Shown: positions 10,801 through 21,783 of the stretch, piece by piece
Layout: every line of letters starts with the position of its first letter
How positions within the stretch are numbered: position 1 is the first letter of the stretch
Assembly: GCA_963921825.1 (NCBI GenBank)
Contig: OY997596.1
Span: forward strand, 9,677,001 to 9,741,000
Length of the DNA: 64,000 nt
Source: Erodium maritimum
Taxonomy: Eukaryota > Streptophyta > Magnoliopsida > Geraniales > Geraniaceae
Direction of reading: 5' to 3'
Translations under genes and position numbers: made by a program
Notes under the pieces: model-generated
Told to the model about the DNA's origin: nothing
What the model saw: the letters and a program-made list of their open reading frames with translations, nothing else
Databases searched by the model: none

Positions 10801-12334
10801 TTTATAGAAGTAGTATCCCCTTGTTGCATATATGGATGTATGCTTGATTGATAACATGATTTAATTTCTTGCATGTGGATATTATGCATGAAATTGGTGA
10901 TTTTCGAAATAAAATCAAATCTGATTTTTTCGGACAAAGTTTAATTTTCGGGGTCACGAGACCGGGACTCTCGGGGAGCCGATCACGTGACCGGATGGGG
11001 CTCCGTTGGACGGAGTTAGGCCGAGTCGTGACTATTGGATAGTCAGAACACTGGGGCTAAACCATTTGGGGAATTGCGACGAGTTTGGAACCGTCATGAT
11101 GAACCACAAAATTAAACATTCCGAAAATTCATTTTTGAAACCGGTTTCGATAAACCGTGTAATAATTTTCAAAACTTGGAAGCTAACTAAAATCAGTCAT
11201 ATCTCGGTGTTTGATATCTCGCTGTTTGATAACACGCTGTATGATGTGCTGATTATGCATGGAGCACGTTATTAAGCCCCGGGTAGTTTTATCGCTTTTC
11301 TCGGACTGCGTGCCGATAGTGTTAGCGTGTAACTATTCTTTTAAAGGTGTGGTCGTCGTACCACTTGTTTGTAATAATTATTATTTCCCGACCTGCGAGT
11401 CGTGTATTTTATTGTAACCGTTTTGCCGGCTTGGAGACGAAGGAGCTCAAGAGGCAAGTGGGAGACCGCAGGAAACGGCTTGGAGTAGACGGACGTCAAG
11501 GGGCGAGTGGGAGGCTCACGTCGTCAGCTTGAAGTCAAGGTTGCTCAAGACCGGGTTGGGAATAGTTTAGGGGGCTTTGACGTGCACGTCTTTATGCTTG
11601 ATGCTTGGTTTAAATTTATGCATGATTGTATGGTTAGAATGCATGCTTAAATTTAAACTTTCAAGCAAATCACCTCACATGCAAAGATAAAATTGGTTTT
11701 AATCGTTTGCTTGTGAACCCTTGAACCGTCTTTACATTGGATGTAGTAGACGAGTTCGAAGGAAGAATTACATTGGATGTAATTGGAGACGTCATTACAT
11801 TTGGAATGTAGTTGAAGTTCTCATCGCATCTATGATGTGCCAATCGTTCAAACACGACAAGACAAGTAAAATCGGGTCATGTCAGATACCTCCCAGTTTA
11901 TCAACAACTTCCTACTTCCTCGACCTATGGGTGTCGTGCGCATTAGCGGAGCATCCATAGGAATGCGTTGTAGTAAGTTTGGTCAGCATATGTGGGTGTC
12001 GTGCGCCTTAGCGGAGCACCTACATAGTGACAGGCCATCGTTGAAAACTGGTGGACCCGACTACGATTCTCAGCCTGAGGTTGAGCTAGGGTATCAGATA
12101 GGGTAAACCGTGTACTCAAGTACATACCCTAGCCAAGAGTCACATTGGATGTGATCGGATGGAGTCCGGCCTACATAGCTCGATTGAGTGGTGAGCCTCA
12201 GTTCAGCTCAATCGAGTGAATCATGGTTCTTGGTTCAAGATTCTATAGGTTTAGAATTGCCTGTCGGTGTTCGAACTCGATCTTCATGATTTATTCAGTT
12301 TACTGATTAAATTCACTTTGTCGTGTGGATCAAA
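10801..12334 (+). other. Copia-B 5' leader (non-coding)
   Basis: About 1.5 kb between LTR and gag. The first 27 bases copy the right-hand flank (17591-17617) instead of a TGGTATCAGAGC PBS. From about 10828 the sequence follows the Copia-A leaders at 28518-30001 and 60896-62436. It carries four quasi-palindromes of the form ACAT-TGG-ATGT (11733-11745, 11769-11781, 11796-11810, 12141-12153) and two copies of GGGTGTCGTGCGC...TTAGCGGAGCA (from about 11929 and 11994). Short frames here have no domain. Confidence 0.8.
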
Positions 12335-12990
12335 ATGGCTAACACATCAGCGTACAACGATAGTTTGTCATTGAAAACCATACTTGACGGGGTCAAGCTT
12401 AATGGGACAAACTATCTGGACTGGTACAGAGTTTTGAGGATAGTCCTCAAACTCTAAACGCAAAAGGACATATCCTTGATAAGGCTATCCCTTATGTCCA
12501 GAAAATGAAGGGGCATCTCGAACATCTTAATTGACTGGGTCTTAAGATAGTGTCGGAGATAGAAACAGACATAGGTCTGCGCTCGCTTCCTCGTGTGTAT
12601 GATGAGTCCACCGTGAGCTATCATATGCACGATATGGACAAGACCAAGTCAGAGTTACATGGCACGTTTGTAACTGCTGAGAAGAATATCAGGGATCTAG
12701 GATCCAAAGATATTCTGATGGTTAGAAAGGGATCCAGTTTCGGGAGGGAAACTGGTGGTGGCAAGGGCAAGGCCCTGTGCACTTGGCGAGAAAGATGAAG
12801 ACACACGATCGCTCCTAACCCTCCAAGGACCGGAGGTCCTCAAGGAAGGCTAAGGAGGATGAGATTGTCTGCTTCTTCTGCCATAAGCCTGATCATTTGG
12901 ATTCGGAATTGCGGGAAAACCAGGATGATCTAAAGAAGGGCAGTGGGACTGCGCCATCTTTAGGTATTAACCTAATAGAGCTACATCTCG
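12335..12990 (+). pseudogene. Copia-B gag
   Basis: Starts at ATG 12335 with MANTSAYNDSLSLKTIL and the LNGTNYLDWYR motif typical of copia gag N-termini. An in-frame stop follows about 40 codons later. The middle is open at 12550-12798, ending in a Gly/Lys-rich stretch. The zinc knuckle at about 12869-12920 reads CFFCHKPDHLDSEL: the first two Cys and the His are present but the last Cys is lost. Unlike Copia-A1 and A3 it keeps the central gag segment. Gag would package the element RNA. Confidence 0.85.
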
Positions 12991-14292
12991 CTACTTCCAA
13001 AGATTCATGGGTATTGGATACCAAGGGTGAATCTCACATACGCACTAACGTGTAGTGGTTGGAAGGTAGGAGATGATTGGAGAAGAACAAATTGGACCTC
13101 AGAGTGGACAACAAGTAAGGGTTGTAGCCACTGCTGTAGGATTCATGGGTCTTCATCATCCAAAAGCATTGTTGTGTTTTGAACAATATATATTGCATAC
13201 CTATTATGATCATTATATTTGTATCCGTGTTAGACACCGAAGGATATAATATGGATATTAAAAATTGGATTTTCAATATTCTATTCAATGATATGTTTAA
13301 AACAAAAATGGTCGGAGGATTGTACATATTGGATATGGTGACAATGCCTCAAGCTCTGTTTATAAGGTTGATACCAAAAGGTCTAAATCCGATAATTTAG
13401 ACCATACTCTGTTAAGGCACTGTCATTTAGGTCTCATAATCAAGAAACGCATATCAGCACTTCACAAGTGCGGACATTGAGGTCCATTCGAATTTCATTC
13501 GAATAATAAATGCAAGGCTTGTTTGTTGAGTAAAATGACTAAAGCGCCCTTCATCGATCGCGGTGAAAGGGCGGGTGAATTATTGGAATGATACACTCGG
13601 ATGTGTAGACCAATAAGTTCGCTTGCCATGAGGGGTTTTGGCTACTTTGTCACAATTACTGATGGTTGTAGTAAATGTGATTATGTCTATTCGATCAGAC
13701 ATAAGTCTAAAACTTTTGATAAATTCAAAGAGTTCAAGACTGAAGTAGAAAACCAGCTCGAGAAAAGTAATGAGGATCTTCGATTGGATCGAGGAAGAGA
13801 ATACTTAACTACAGAGTTTTTGGATCATCTAAGAGAGATTGGGATCCTTCGGAATGGACTCCTCCCAGGACACCGTAGTTGGGAGGTGTAGCCGAACGGA
13901 GAAATCAGACATTGTTGGACGATGGTCTGATCCATGGTCAGTTGGACTGATCTCCCTATCTCTTTCTGGGGTTATGCTCTGGAGACGGCCGTATTCATTT
14001 TGAATCGGGCTCCTACGAAGGCTGTGGAAGGGACACCATTTGGGAAATGGCACGGGGGAGGCCCGTTTTGTCCTTCTTAAAGATTTGGGGTTGCGAGGCT
14101 TATGTGAAGCGGTTAGTTCACAGTAAGCTCGAACCAGGATCTGATAAATGCACCTTCGTGGGGTATCCCAAGGAAACAAGGGGATACTACTTCTACAAAC
14201 CCAGTGAGAACATGGTGTTCGTCACTCGGATGGGGCCTTTGTTCAAAGGGAATTTGTTTTCAAAGACGTCAGTGGCAGGAATGTACATCTAG
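12991..14292 (+). pseudogene. Copia-B protease and integrase
   Basis: The protease site near 13005 reads SWVLDTKGESH where copia elements have DTG, so the active-site Gly is replaced by Lys. A gag-pre-integrase stretch (HCHLG..IKKRISALHKCG) is at about 13420-13480, with the last HHCC Cys kept. The integrase core is at 13590-13891: the first catalytic Asp in IHSD is kept, then LRLDRGREYLTTE. It is interrupted by a stop after IHSDV and by frameshifts. A downstream integrase-RT linker at 14047-14292 (LSFLKIWGCEAYVKRL) is also open. Confidence 0.85.
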
Positions 14293-14469
14293 AGGGAGTT
14301 CAAGATGGTACAAATGCCTCTGAACCACATGACAACCCAGTAGAGGAGCCTGAAGTGGTCGAGAGCAAGAACCAATTCCCATAACAATTCCTAAAGGTCC
14401 AAGGCAACCTGAAAGATTAGTCACCCACCCTAGAGATATGGATGTTTTGTATCTGGAGGTGACAGTGAG

Positions 14470-15820
14470 CTAATGGTGGATCGTGAGGATCCAGCCACCT
14501 TTTCAGGAAGCCGTGAATGGGCCCGATTCCGAGTTATGGCTGGGAGCCATAAGGGAGGAAATGCAATCCATGTCGGATAACCAAGTCTGGGAACTGGTTA
14601 ATCCCATCGATGGTGTGAGAATCTTCAAGGTGAAGATGGACATGGATGGCAAGCCTCTGACCTACAAAGCCCGACTGGTTGCAAAAGGTTATAGGCAGAT
14701 CCTGTGGATTGACTATGAGGAAACCTTCTTACCAGTGGCTATGGTCAAATCTATCTAGATTCTTCTTGACATGGTCTCGTATCTTGATTACGAGATATGG
14801 CAAGTGGATGTCAAAACGGCTTTTAAACGGGAATTTGACTGAGGACGTTTTTTGTCCCAGCCCGAAGGTTTTGACGATCCGAAGAATAAGGGATAGATTT
14901 ATAAGTTGTTGAAATCCATTTGTGGATTGAAACAAGCTTCTCGGAGTTATTTTGATGAAGCTGTAATTGGATTCGGTTTTGTCAAGAACGAAGATGAGCC
15001 TTGCGTTTAAAGAAGGCTAGTGGGAGTAAGATTTCCTTTCTGGTGCCTTGCGATTAAGTCAGAGCACCTATGTGAACAATGCATTGAGTAGGTTCTCAAT
15101 GCTCGATTCAAAGAAAGGATTATTACCCGCTTGTCATGGCATTAATCTCAGCAAGACTCAGTGTCTCAAAACACCTAATGAGCTGAAAAGGATGATGCGA
15201 ATCCCATGCGCCTGAGAGGGGCAGGATCGATCATATATGCCATGACATATACAAGACTGGATGTCTTGTATGCCTTGTGTTGTACCAGCAGACATCAGTC
15301 TGACCCTTGGGGAAGGATGATGCTGAACTAGTTGCCAATGGGTATGTTGACGCTAGTTTCCAAACAGAATAAGATGACTTTAGAAGTCAGTCAGGACATC
15401 TGTTCATGCTGATTGACGGTGCTTTCAGCTGCAAGAGCGTGAAGCAAGATACCGTCGCTGACTCCATGACAGAGGCCGAGTACATAGCGGCTGCAGGGGC
15501 AGCCAAGGAGGCTATATGGATTTGGAAATTCACGGCAGGGTTAGGCGTAATTAAAAACCCGCCTAAGCCCGGTGAACCTATTTTGCTACAATAGTGGGGC
15601 CATTGCTCAAGCTAAAGAGCCCAGATCTCATAACAAATCCAAACTTGTACTGCGGTGATATCACCTAATCAGAGAGATTCTGAACAGAGGTGATGTGAAG
15701 ATCACGTATATTGCAACGGATGATAACATAGTCGACCTGTTGACCAAAGCGCTCTCGTTACCCAAGCACGAAAGGCATGTAAGGTCAATGGGATTAGATT
15801 GGAATTTAGATTGGAGCTAG
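14470..15820 (+). pseudogene. Copia-B RT and RNase H
   Basis: RT N-terminal block 14483-14758 (SELWLGAIREEMQSM, LVAKGYRQ). After a stop and frameshift, VKTAFKRE near 14810 holds the first RT Asp region. At about 15035 the sequence breaks off after SGSKISFLV and resumes at the LSQSTYVNNALSRFSMLDS segment, so the YVDD box and roughly 60 further codons are missing. RNase H at 15406-15594 (DSMTEAEYIAAAGAAKEAIWIW) ends near 15820 before the PPT. Confidence 0.87.
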
Positions 15821-15834
15821 GGCAAGTGGGAGAT
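15821..15834 (+). other. Polypurine tract of Copia-B
   Basis: GGCAAGTGGGAGAT directly before the 3' LTR start at 15835. Confidence 0.88.
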
Positions 15835-17590
15835 TGTTAGCCTCGGTGCCCGTAGTCTGATCATAAATGTCCAATTGTAATTATCATCGTTGGCAATATA
15901 AATAAAGCGGTTTTTATATTACTTAAGTGTTGGAGTAATATGTCGTGTGTGTTTCCGATCTATGCCCACCATGCGAATAGAACCATAGATCAGGATGGAT
16001 CACACTCGATGAGGTCCCTAGTCAATAGTCTTCTCTGGAAGCGACTAGTATGAGATATGACTCTTGATGGCTTACGTTCTATTAGCCATAGGAAAGGGTT
16101 CCGGAGTTTGATCATAAACATCATGTGGGACATGATGTTGGACGACCCGACCTGAATATGTTCCATAGATTAAGTCATGAACATGTTCAGAGTCGTAGCT
16201 TGTCAAGTATCCTTAGACCGAGGAGTCTATATGATTGCTATGCAGTAAAACAACCAAGTTTGACCTGAAAGCCCAACGTTGCACCGTGACTGGGCTTCCA
16301 TAACGGCCAGGATTGGCTTGGGGAATGACTGCATGAGTGACATGATAGACGGCTAAGGGATTTATCCCTCATACTGCGGTATGGGAAAGATATCTGGTTC
16401 ACGGCCGCTTGATCGAAAGTGACTGACAAGAAAGCATGGCCATGCACATGATACTGGGTATCATAAGGTCAGTCATCTCACATATCAAGGAACATGGATT
16501 GAGGATAATAAGGATGACGGCTCTATGCCTTATCTCAATCCGGATATCGGTGATAAAGGGATAATGACAAGGACGGCTGAAACGTCAGAATCGACAGGGC
16601 GCGATTCGTTATGCAGGGTTGGGCAATACTAAGTCTCGTCAGTCGCCAGTTTGGTAAGATCAAGTAAAATGGGATTTTACGTTGATCTTACCGACATGCA
16701 TAGACCTAAGGGTCACACCGACAGTTCGATACTCGATAAGAACATGACGAACCTGAGTTGGAGGGATTTGTGGTGGGGATCGCCATAGTGGACCGGATAG
16801 CATATTGGGCTCGGCATAGGCTCTCTTGGAGAGGCCCATGGACGGCCCATAAAGGCTAGGCCCAACAAGGACTCAAGTCATTAGATGACTATTAGTCTTG
16901 TTGACCAAAATTGGGTGGGACCCAATTTCCACTAAACTAATAAACTAGGTTGTTTATTAGTTCCACCTAGCATCTTGGCATGGACACTTGTCTCAAGTAG
17001 AGAGTTAAGTGATTCCACTTAACTAAGCATGCAAGATAGGTTGGATATAAAAACATGCAAGTGTAGAGAATTAGAGAGCTCTTCTTCTTCTTCTTCCTCT
17101 ACCTTGGCCAAACTCCCTCCAAGCTTCAAGGTTGGTCTTTTCATGTTCTTGAGTCATCAAACTCAAGAACTACGTTGGCTTTGATTTCGTTAAGGATACG
17201 TAGGCGTCCAAGGGGCTCAAGCCATTCAAAGTTGGGTGTTATTGAACCAATTTCGGACAAGTAGAGGGTGCTGATTTTCAGCACAGTTTTGTCCGACCAG
17301 TCACTTTGAAGAGCTTGATCGGAGGTTCATCCGATGTCCGATGAAGCTGATTTTTGGAGTGAACGTTCTACACATATGGTTCTTCAATATGACCAAAGGG
17401 ATTTGAGTTTCAACGGTTCGTTTGCGAGATACACGAGCTGTAAGATGAGGCACTAGCAAAGGTGATGTGCTCAAACCTTTGCTGAATTTTCAGACTTGTT
17501 TTTCATATTTGGTAGATCCATCTGATTGATTCGTGGTTAATCTTCCGTTGCATTTTGTGTTTAACATGTCCACGACATCGAGACCCAACA
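15835..17590 (+). repeat. Copia-B 3' LTR (1756 bp)
   Basis: Same length as the 5' LTR, starts TGTTAGCCTC, ends GACCCAACA, followed by TSD TTTAT (17591-17595). It has a TATA box at 17046-17053. Confidence 0.97.
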
Positions 17591-18411
17591 TTTATAGAAG
17601 TAGTATCCCTTTGTTGCTTTGGGATACCCCACGAAGGTGCATATCTTAGATCTTGGTTTGAGCTTAGTCGAAACCAAATGTTTCACATAAGCCTCGCAAC
17701 CACAAATCTTTAGGAAGGACAAAGCGGGCATCTTCCCATGCCATTTCTAAAATGGTGTCCCTTCCACAACCTTCGTAGGAGGCCGATTCACTATGAATGC
17801 GGTCGTCTCTAGAGCATAACCCTAGCAAGAGATTAGGATATTCGTTCAACTGATCATGGATCAAACTGTATCCAATAAAGTCCGATTTCTCCGCTCGGAC
17901 ACAACATTCAACTGTAGTGTTCCGGGAGGAGTCCATTCTGAATATATCTTGCTCTCCACCAGATGATCTAAAAACTCTGTGTTAAGTATTTTTCACCTTG
18001 ATCCAATCGAAGTGTCTTAATGTTTTTCCCGACCCGGTTTTCTACTTCAGTCTTGAACTCTTTGAATTTATCAAAAGCTTCAGAGTTATGTCTTATTGAA
18101 CAAACATTACCATATCTACTATAATCGTTAGTAAATGTGATGACGTAGCTAAAACCCCTCTTGTCTAGTGAAGCTATTGGTCCACACATTTCCGAGTGTA
18201 TTAGCCTCAATAATTCACCAGCCCTTTGACCACGACCGATAAAGGTCGCTTTAGTCATTTTGCCCATCAAACAAGCCTTGCACCTATCAATCGAATGGAA
18301 TTCGAATGTACCTGAAAGCCCGCACTTCTGAAGTGCTTATAGGCGCTTCTTGTTTATGCGGCCCAAATGAAAGTGCCATAATAGAGTTAGGTTTAAATCG
18401 TTGGATTTAGA
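17591..18411 (-). pseudogene. Copia-A1 integrase segment
   Basis: Minus-strand continuation of Copia-A1 between the two nested insertions. The integrase core at 18270-17968 has IHSEMCGPI (first catalytic Asp replaced by Glu), FTNDYSRYG and LRLDQGEKYLT. The downstream part at 17936-17664 has stops. The order and spacing match Copia-A3 59030-59776. The left end is cut by Copia-B (17591) and the right end by Gypsy-C (18411). Confidence 0.9.
18407..18411. repeat. Left target site duplication of Gypsy-C
   Basis: TTAGA, matched exactly at 27597-27601. Joining the two flanks restores the Copia-A3 sequence near 59977. Confidence 0.92.
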
Positions 18412-18570
18412 TGTAAAGACCGAGAAAAATTTAACGTTTAAATTATTAAATAATAACGTCGAGGTTGCGAACGAGTTTGTTTTGTGTAAAAAAATAAAAA
18501 ATAAAAAATAAAAAAAACTGGGCTGGTTCGTTCTTTGGGCCTGGCCCAACCAGCTGGCCCAAACCCTGGG

Positions 18571-18578
18571 TATAAATA
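18571..18578 (+). promoter_or_regulatory. TATA box in Gypsy-C 5' LTR
   Basis: TATAAATA inside the palindrome GGGTATAAATACCC, upstream of the GC-rich leader-like segment. Repeated at 24735-24742 in the 3' LTR. Confidence 0.6.
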
Positions 18579-20548
18579 CCCACTTTTAGGATTTTAACCC
18601 TAAATGGTCTGCCTCTTCTCTCACGCACACAGCCTCCTCCCTCTTCCCTCACGCCCACGCCGACCTCCCTCCTCAGCTCCGACCCGCGCCTCCCTCACCT
18701 CCACGCCGTCCCCGACCTCCCAACCCCGTCCTCCCAACCCCGTCCTCCCTCTTTCCCTCCACTTCTCAGTCCAACCGAGCCCTTCGCCAGCCGTTCCCCG
18801 CCGCCCGAGCTCCGTCGCGCCTCCACGGACACGCCGGCGCCGTCCTCGAGCTCCTCTCGCCTCTCTCTCCCGAGCCTCCATCGCTGGCCTCACTCGAATC
18901 TGAGCCGCCGCCGCAGTCCTCGATGGTAGCGAGGCCGGAGCTACCTCGCCGTCGCCGGCCACGCCCTCGTCCCGAGCCACTCGCCGGCCACGCCCTCGTC
19001 CCGAGCCGTGGCAATTTCGTCGGCGCGAACTCAGATCCGGGACGGACCCGTTCGTCTTCGTCCAGATGTGGAACGGGCGAGAGACCCATACGCTCCGCCG
19101 TGCCCCGCCGCCCTTACTTCCCTACGGTGAGTCTCCTGCCGGCTTTATCGCCGTCGAGGGTCGTCGGATTTTCTGACCGAGCCCTCCCTCTCCCTTTCGT
19201 TGTATTTTCGACTTATGTTGAATCTGTTAGTGCGAAAACAAAACTGTGAATCTGGATCTGTTTGGTTGGAATCAAAATCAGGGTTTTTGGAAAGAAAAGA
19301 TTGTAAAACGAAAAATCAGATTTAAAGAAAAAGGGATTTAAAATAAAAAGGAATTAAAATCAATTTAGTTTTAAAAACGGTTTTAAATCGAGGAGTTTGA
19401 GAATCAAATTTGTAAACGGGATTTAGGGACGGCTGTTCAAAAACCGAACTTAATTCATTTTGGGCTCAAGGGATCGGAACAGAAACAAATTTGAAATAAA
19501 AGGGAATTTGATTTGAAACAAAAACCGTTCTGTTTTGAATAAAGGGTTATTAATCGGAATTGGGAACGAATCTGGAACGCTGGTTAAAATGGACTACTAA
19601 CTGGGTTTAAAAAGGGAACAAAAGCGGACCGCTGAATCGGACCTCGGGATTCGTGCATTGGGACCGTGCCTCGCATGCACCGGTTTCTGTGCTCGGGTAC
19701 TCAAACCCGATTCGCCGTGACCCCGCTTTTATCCCGCTCGTGTTTAAAGGACAACTGTCGGTTTTAAACTGGTTTAATCGTGACCTTTAAATTAACCTGG
19801 GAACCGCCTCTAATTATGGCTTTCGTGTTATCTTTAGCGTCCGGCTTCGATCGAATTGAAGCCCGGAGGTAGCGAGCCAGAACGTCAGCAGCTAGGAAAC
19901 GTAGCGGGTGTTCTTCGGTTGAGGTAGGGAAAAGTAGCCGGATCTCGGCCCTGACTAGGGAAAGTTAACAGTAGAATTGCATGTGACACCGGGGTGTCGT
20001 GGGTTAAGTAGGTTTATCGAATATTAGAAATGCATGATACGGGAACGTAGCGATTATGAGAAAAGCATGTGACACTTAGTAGTGTCGTAGGAGCAGAGAA
20101 CTTAGCTTTAATTGATTTACTGGAGGCATATGACCATGCCCGGAGGTTGTTTGTGAACTTATCGATATTAGGAGTACTGGAGGCATATGACCATGCCCGG
20201 AGGTTGATTGAGAAACTGTTGATATTATGACTGTTGGAGGCTTTGGTTAAGCCAGAGGTTGATTGTTCTTTGGGCGTCTTGGGTGGCCTTGAGAGCCCGT
20301 GTTATTAATTGTGTTTGGGTGGCCATGAGAGCCCGTGTACTAAGGTTGGTGTTTTAGCTGGCTTACGAGTTAGAGTCTCGGTAAGTTGCAAGCGTGTTTT
20401 ATCGTTGAGTTTTGGGTGGCCATGAGTGCCCGTGGGGTTGTTGAACCCGTGTCTTTACTGTTGGTGTGTCTTGGGAGGCCGTGAGTGCCTGTGGGGCTGT
20501 TGAGTCCGTGTCTTTACTGTTGGTGTTTTAGCTGGCTTACGAGTTGGA

Positions 20549-20573
20549 GGGGGGGGGGGGGGGGGGGGGGGGG
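20549..20573 (+). repeat. G25 homopolymer in Gypsy-C 5' LTR
   Basis: Uninterrupted run of 25 G. At the equivalent place in the 3' LTR (about 26397) there are only seven G. It could be real slippage expansion or an assembly artefact. Confidence 0.85.
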
Positions 20574-21766
20574 TTGCAAGCTTTCTTTAGCTGGCTTACG
20601 AGTTAGAGTCTCGGTAAGTTGCAAGCGTGTCTTATGGTTGGTGTCTTGGGAGGCCGTAAGTGCCTGTGGGCTGTTGAGTCCGTGTCTTACGGTTGGTGTG
20701 TCTTGGGAGGCCGTGAGTGCCTGTGTGGCTGTTGAGTCCGAGTTTTACTGTTAGTGTCTTGGTGGCCATGAGTGCCTGCGAGTGTTGAACCTGTGTTGTT
20801 ACTGGTTGTTGAACTTGCTTATGATTGTGATTGTGTTTGTGGTTACTTGAGGTTGGGGGCCCGCTTCATGAAACGGGGGTCCACGAGCACACGCGTCTGC
20901 ATGTTCAGACGGGGTAGGGGGCCCGCCGGACAATAAAAGTGTCCTGGCCGCGCGTGTGTGGTTTGGGTTTGTGAGCATACTTTGGCTGGCTTACGGGTTA
21001 GAGTCCCGGTAAGTTGCACGCATTCTTTGGCTGGCTTACGAGTTAGAGTCTCGGTAAGTGCAAGAATTTTCCGGTTGGCTTACGAGTTAGAGTCTCGGTA
21101 AGTTGCAGCATTCTTGGGTTGGCCTGACCAGGTTAGAGTCCCGGGAGGGCATGAGCATTCTTGGCAGCTGGTTTGCGATCCTTTGTGATCTTGTTTGGTG
21201 TGCGATCCTTCGTGATCTTGTTTGGGGTGTGATCCCTTGTGATGCTGTTTGGTGTTGCGTAACTTTCTTTTGAGTCCTTGGAAGAGGTCGTCAATGGTTG
21301 TGTCGGGTCTACTTTTTACGTGTCAGGGTGTCGAGTTGGTCAGGGAAGGCAACAGTGGGTGTATGTTCAGTTAGAGTACTTGGGTTAGGGATGGTGTTCC
21401 CCGGTGTTGAGTTGTTGTTGGTGTTACTTGCTTTGTCTGCTAATTATGCCGTAGTCAGTCTGTTATCCGTGGTGGTGAGCGAACGCTCACCCATAGCTGC
21501 TTTTCCTACAGGTACTGTTCGTGGGACGGACTAGGTGAGCTCTCGAAGCTTGTGGAGTTAGGAGAGGAGTCCGGGTTTTGTCTTTTGAGTCTAGTGACGG
21601 ATACCTTGTACTTTTGTCCACTTGTTGGGACGTGTTTTAAACTGTAAATATTATTTTGTTGAACAAATGGTACTTTTAAAGTGTTTATCCAAAACAGGTT
21701 TCATCGTTTTATTGTTTTTAAAATGTTCGCTTCCCGAGTTCAGTTTACTGAAATTGGGGCGTGACA

Positions 21767-21783
21767 ACTTGGTATCAGAGCTC
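21767..21783 (+). other. Primer-binding site of Gypsy-C
   Basis: TGGTATCAGAGC at 21770-21781, complementary to the 3' end of initiator Met-tRNA, three bases after the LTR end. Confidence 0.88.

Larger units (their letters stand above)
9045..17590 (+). mobile_element. Copia-B: nested full-length Ty1/copia element
   Basis: 8546 bp, two 1756-bp LTRs (9045-10800, 15835-17590), TSD TTTAT. LTRs begin TGTTAGCCTC and end GACCCAACA and are related to, but clearly distinct from, Copia-A LTRs. Internal order on the plus strand is leader, gag, protease, integrase, RT, RNase H, PPT, as in Ty1/copia. All coding parts carry stops or deletions. The place where a PBS should be (10801 onward) instead holds a copy of the element's right-hand flank. 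Confidence 0.95.
18412..21766 (+). repeat. Gypsy-C 5' LTR (3355 bp)
   Basis: Contains a TATA box (18571-18578), a GC-rich pyrimidine-biased segment (about 18600-19100), an AT-rich middle, and a 3' third (about 20110-21130) made of short imperfect tandem repeats: a ~57-bp repeat with GGAGGCATATGACCATGCCC (20119, 20176), a ~58-bp repeat with GGCCGTGAGTGCCTGTG, and a ~40-bp repeat with GGCTTACGAGTTAGAGTCTC. It is 325 bp longer than the 3' LTR, mostly from this repeat region. Confidence 0.95.

Noticed and set aside
18604-19249. Several overlapping 75-120 codon frames on both strands in the GC-rich part of the Gypsy-C LTR (repeated at 24768-25136)
   Set aside because: High GC removes stops on both strands. 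Texture is Pro/Arg/Ser-rich low complexity, frames differ between the two LTRs, and no domain is visible. Treated as LTR leader, with the capture idea kept as a finding.
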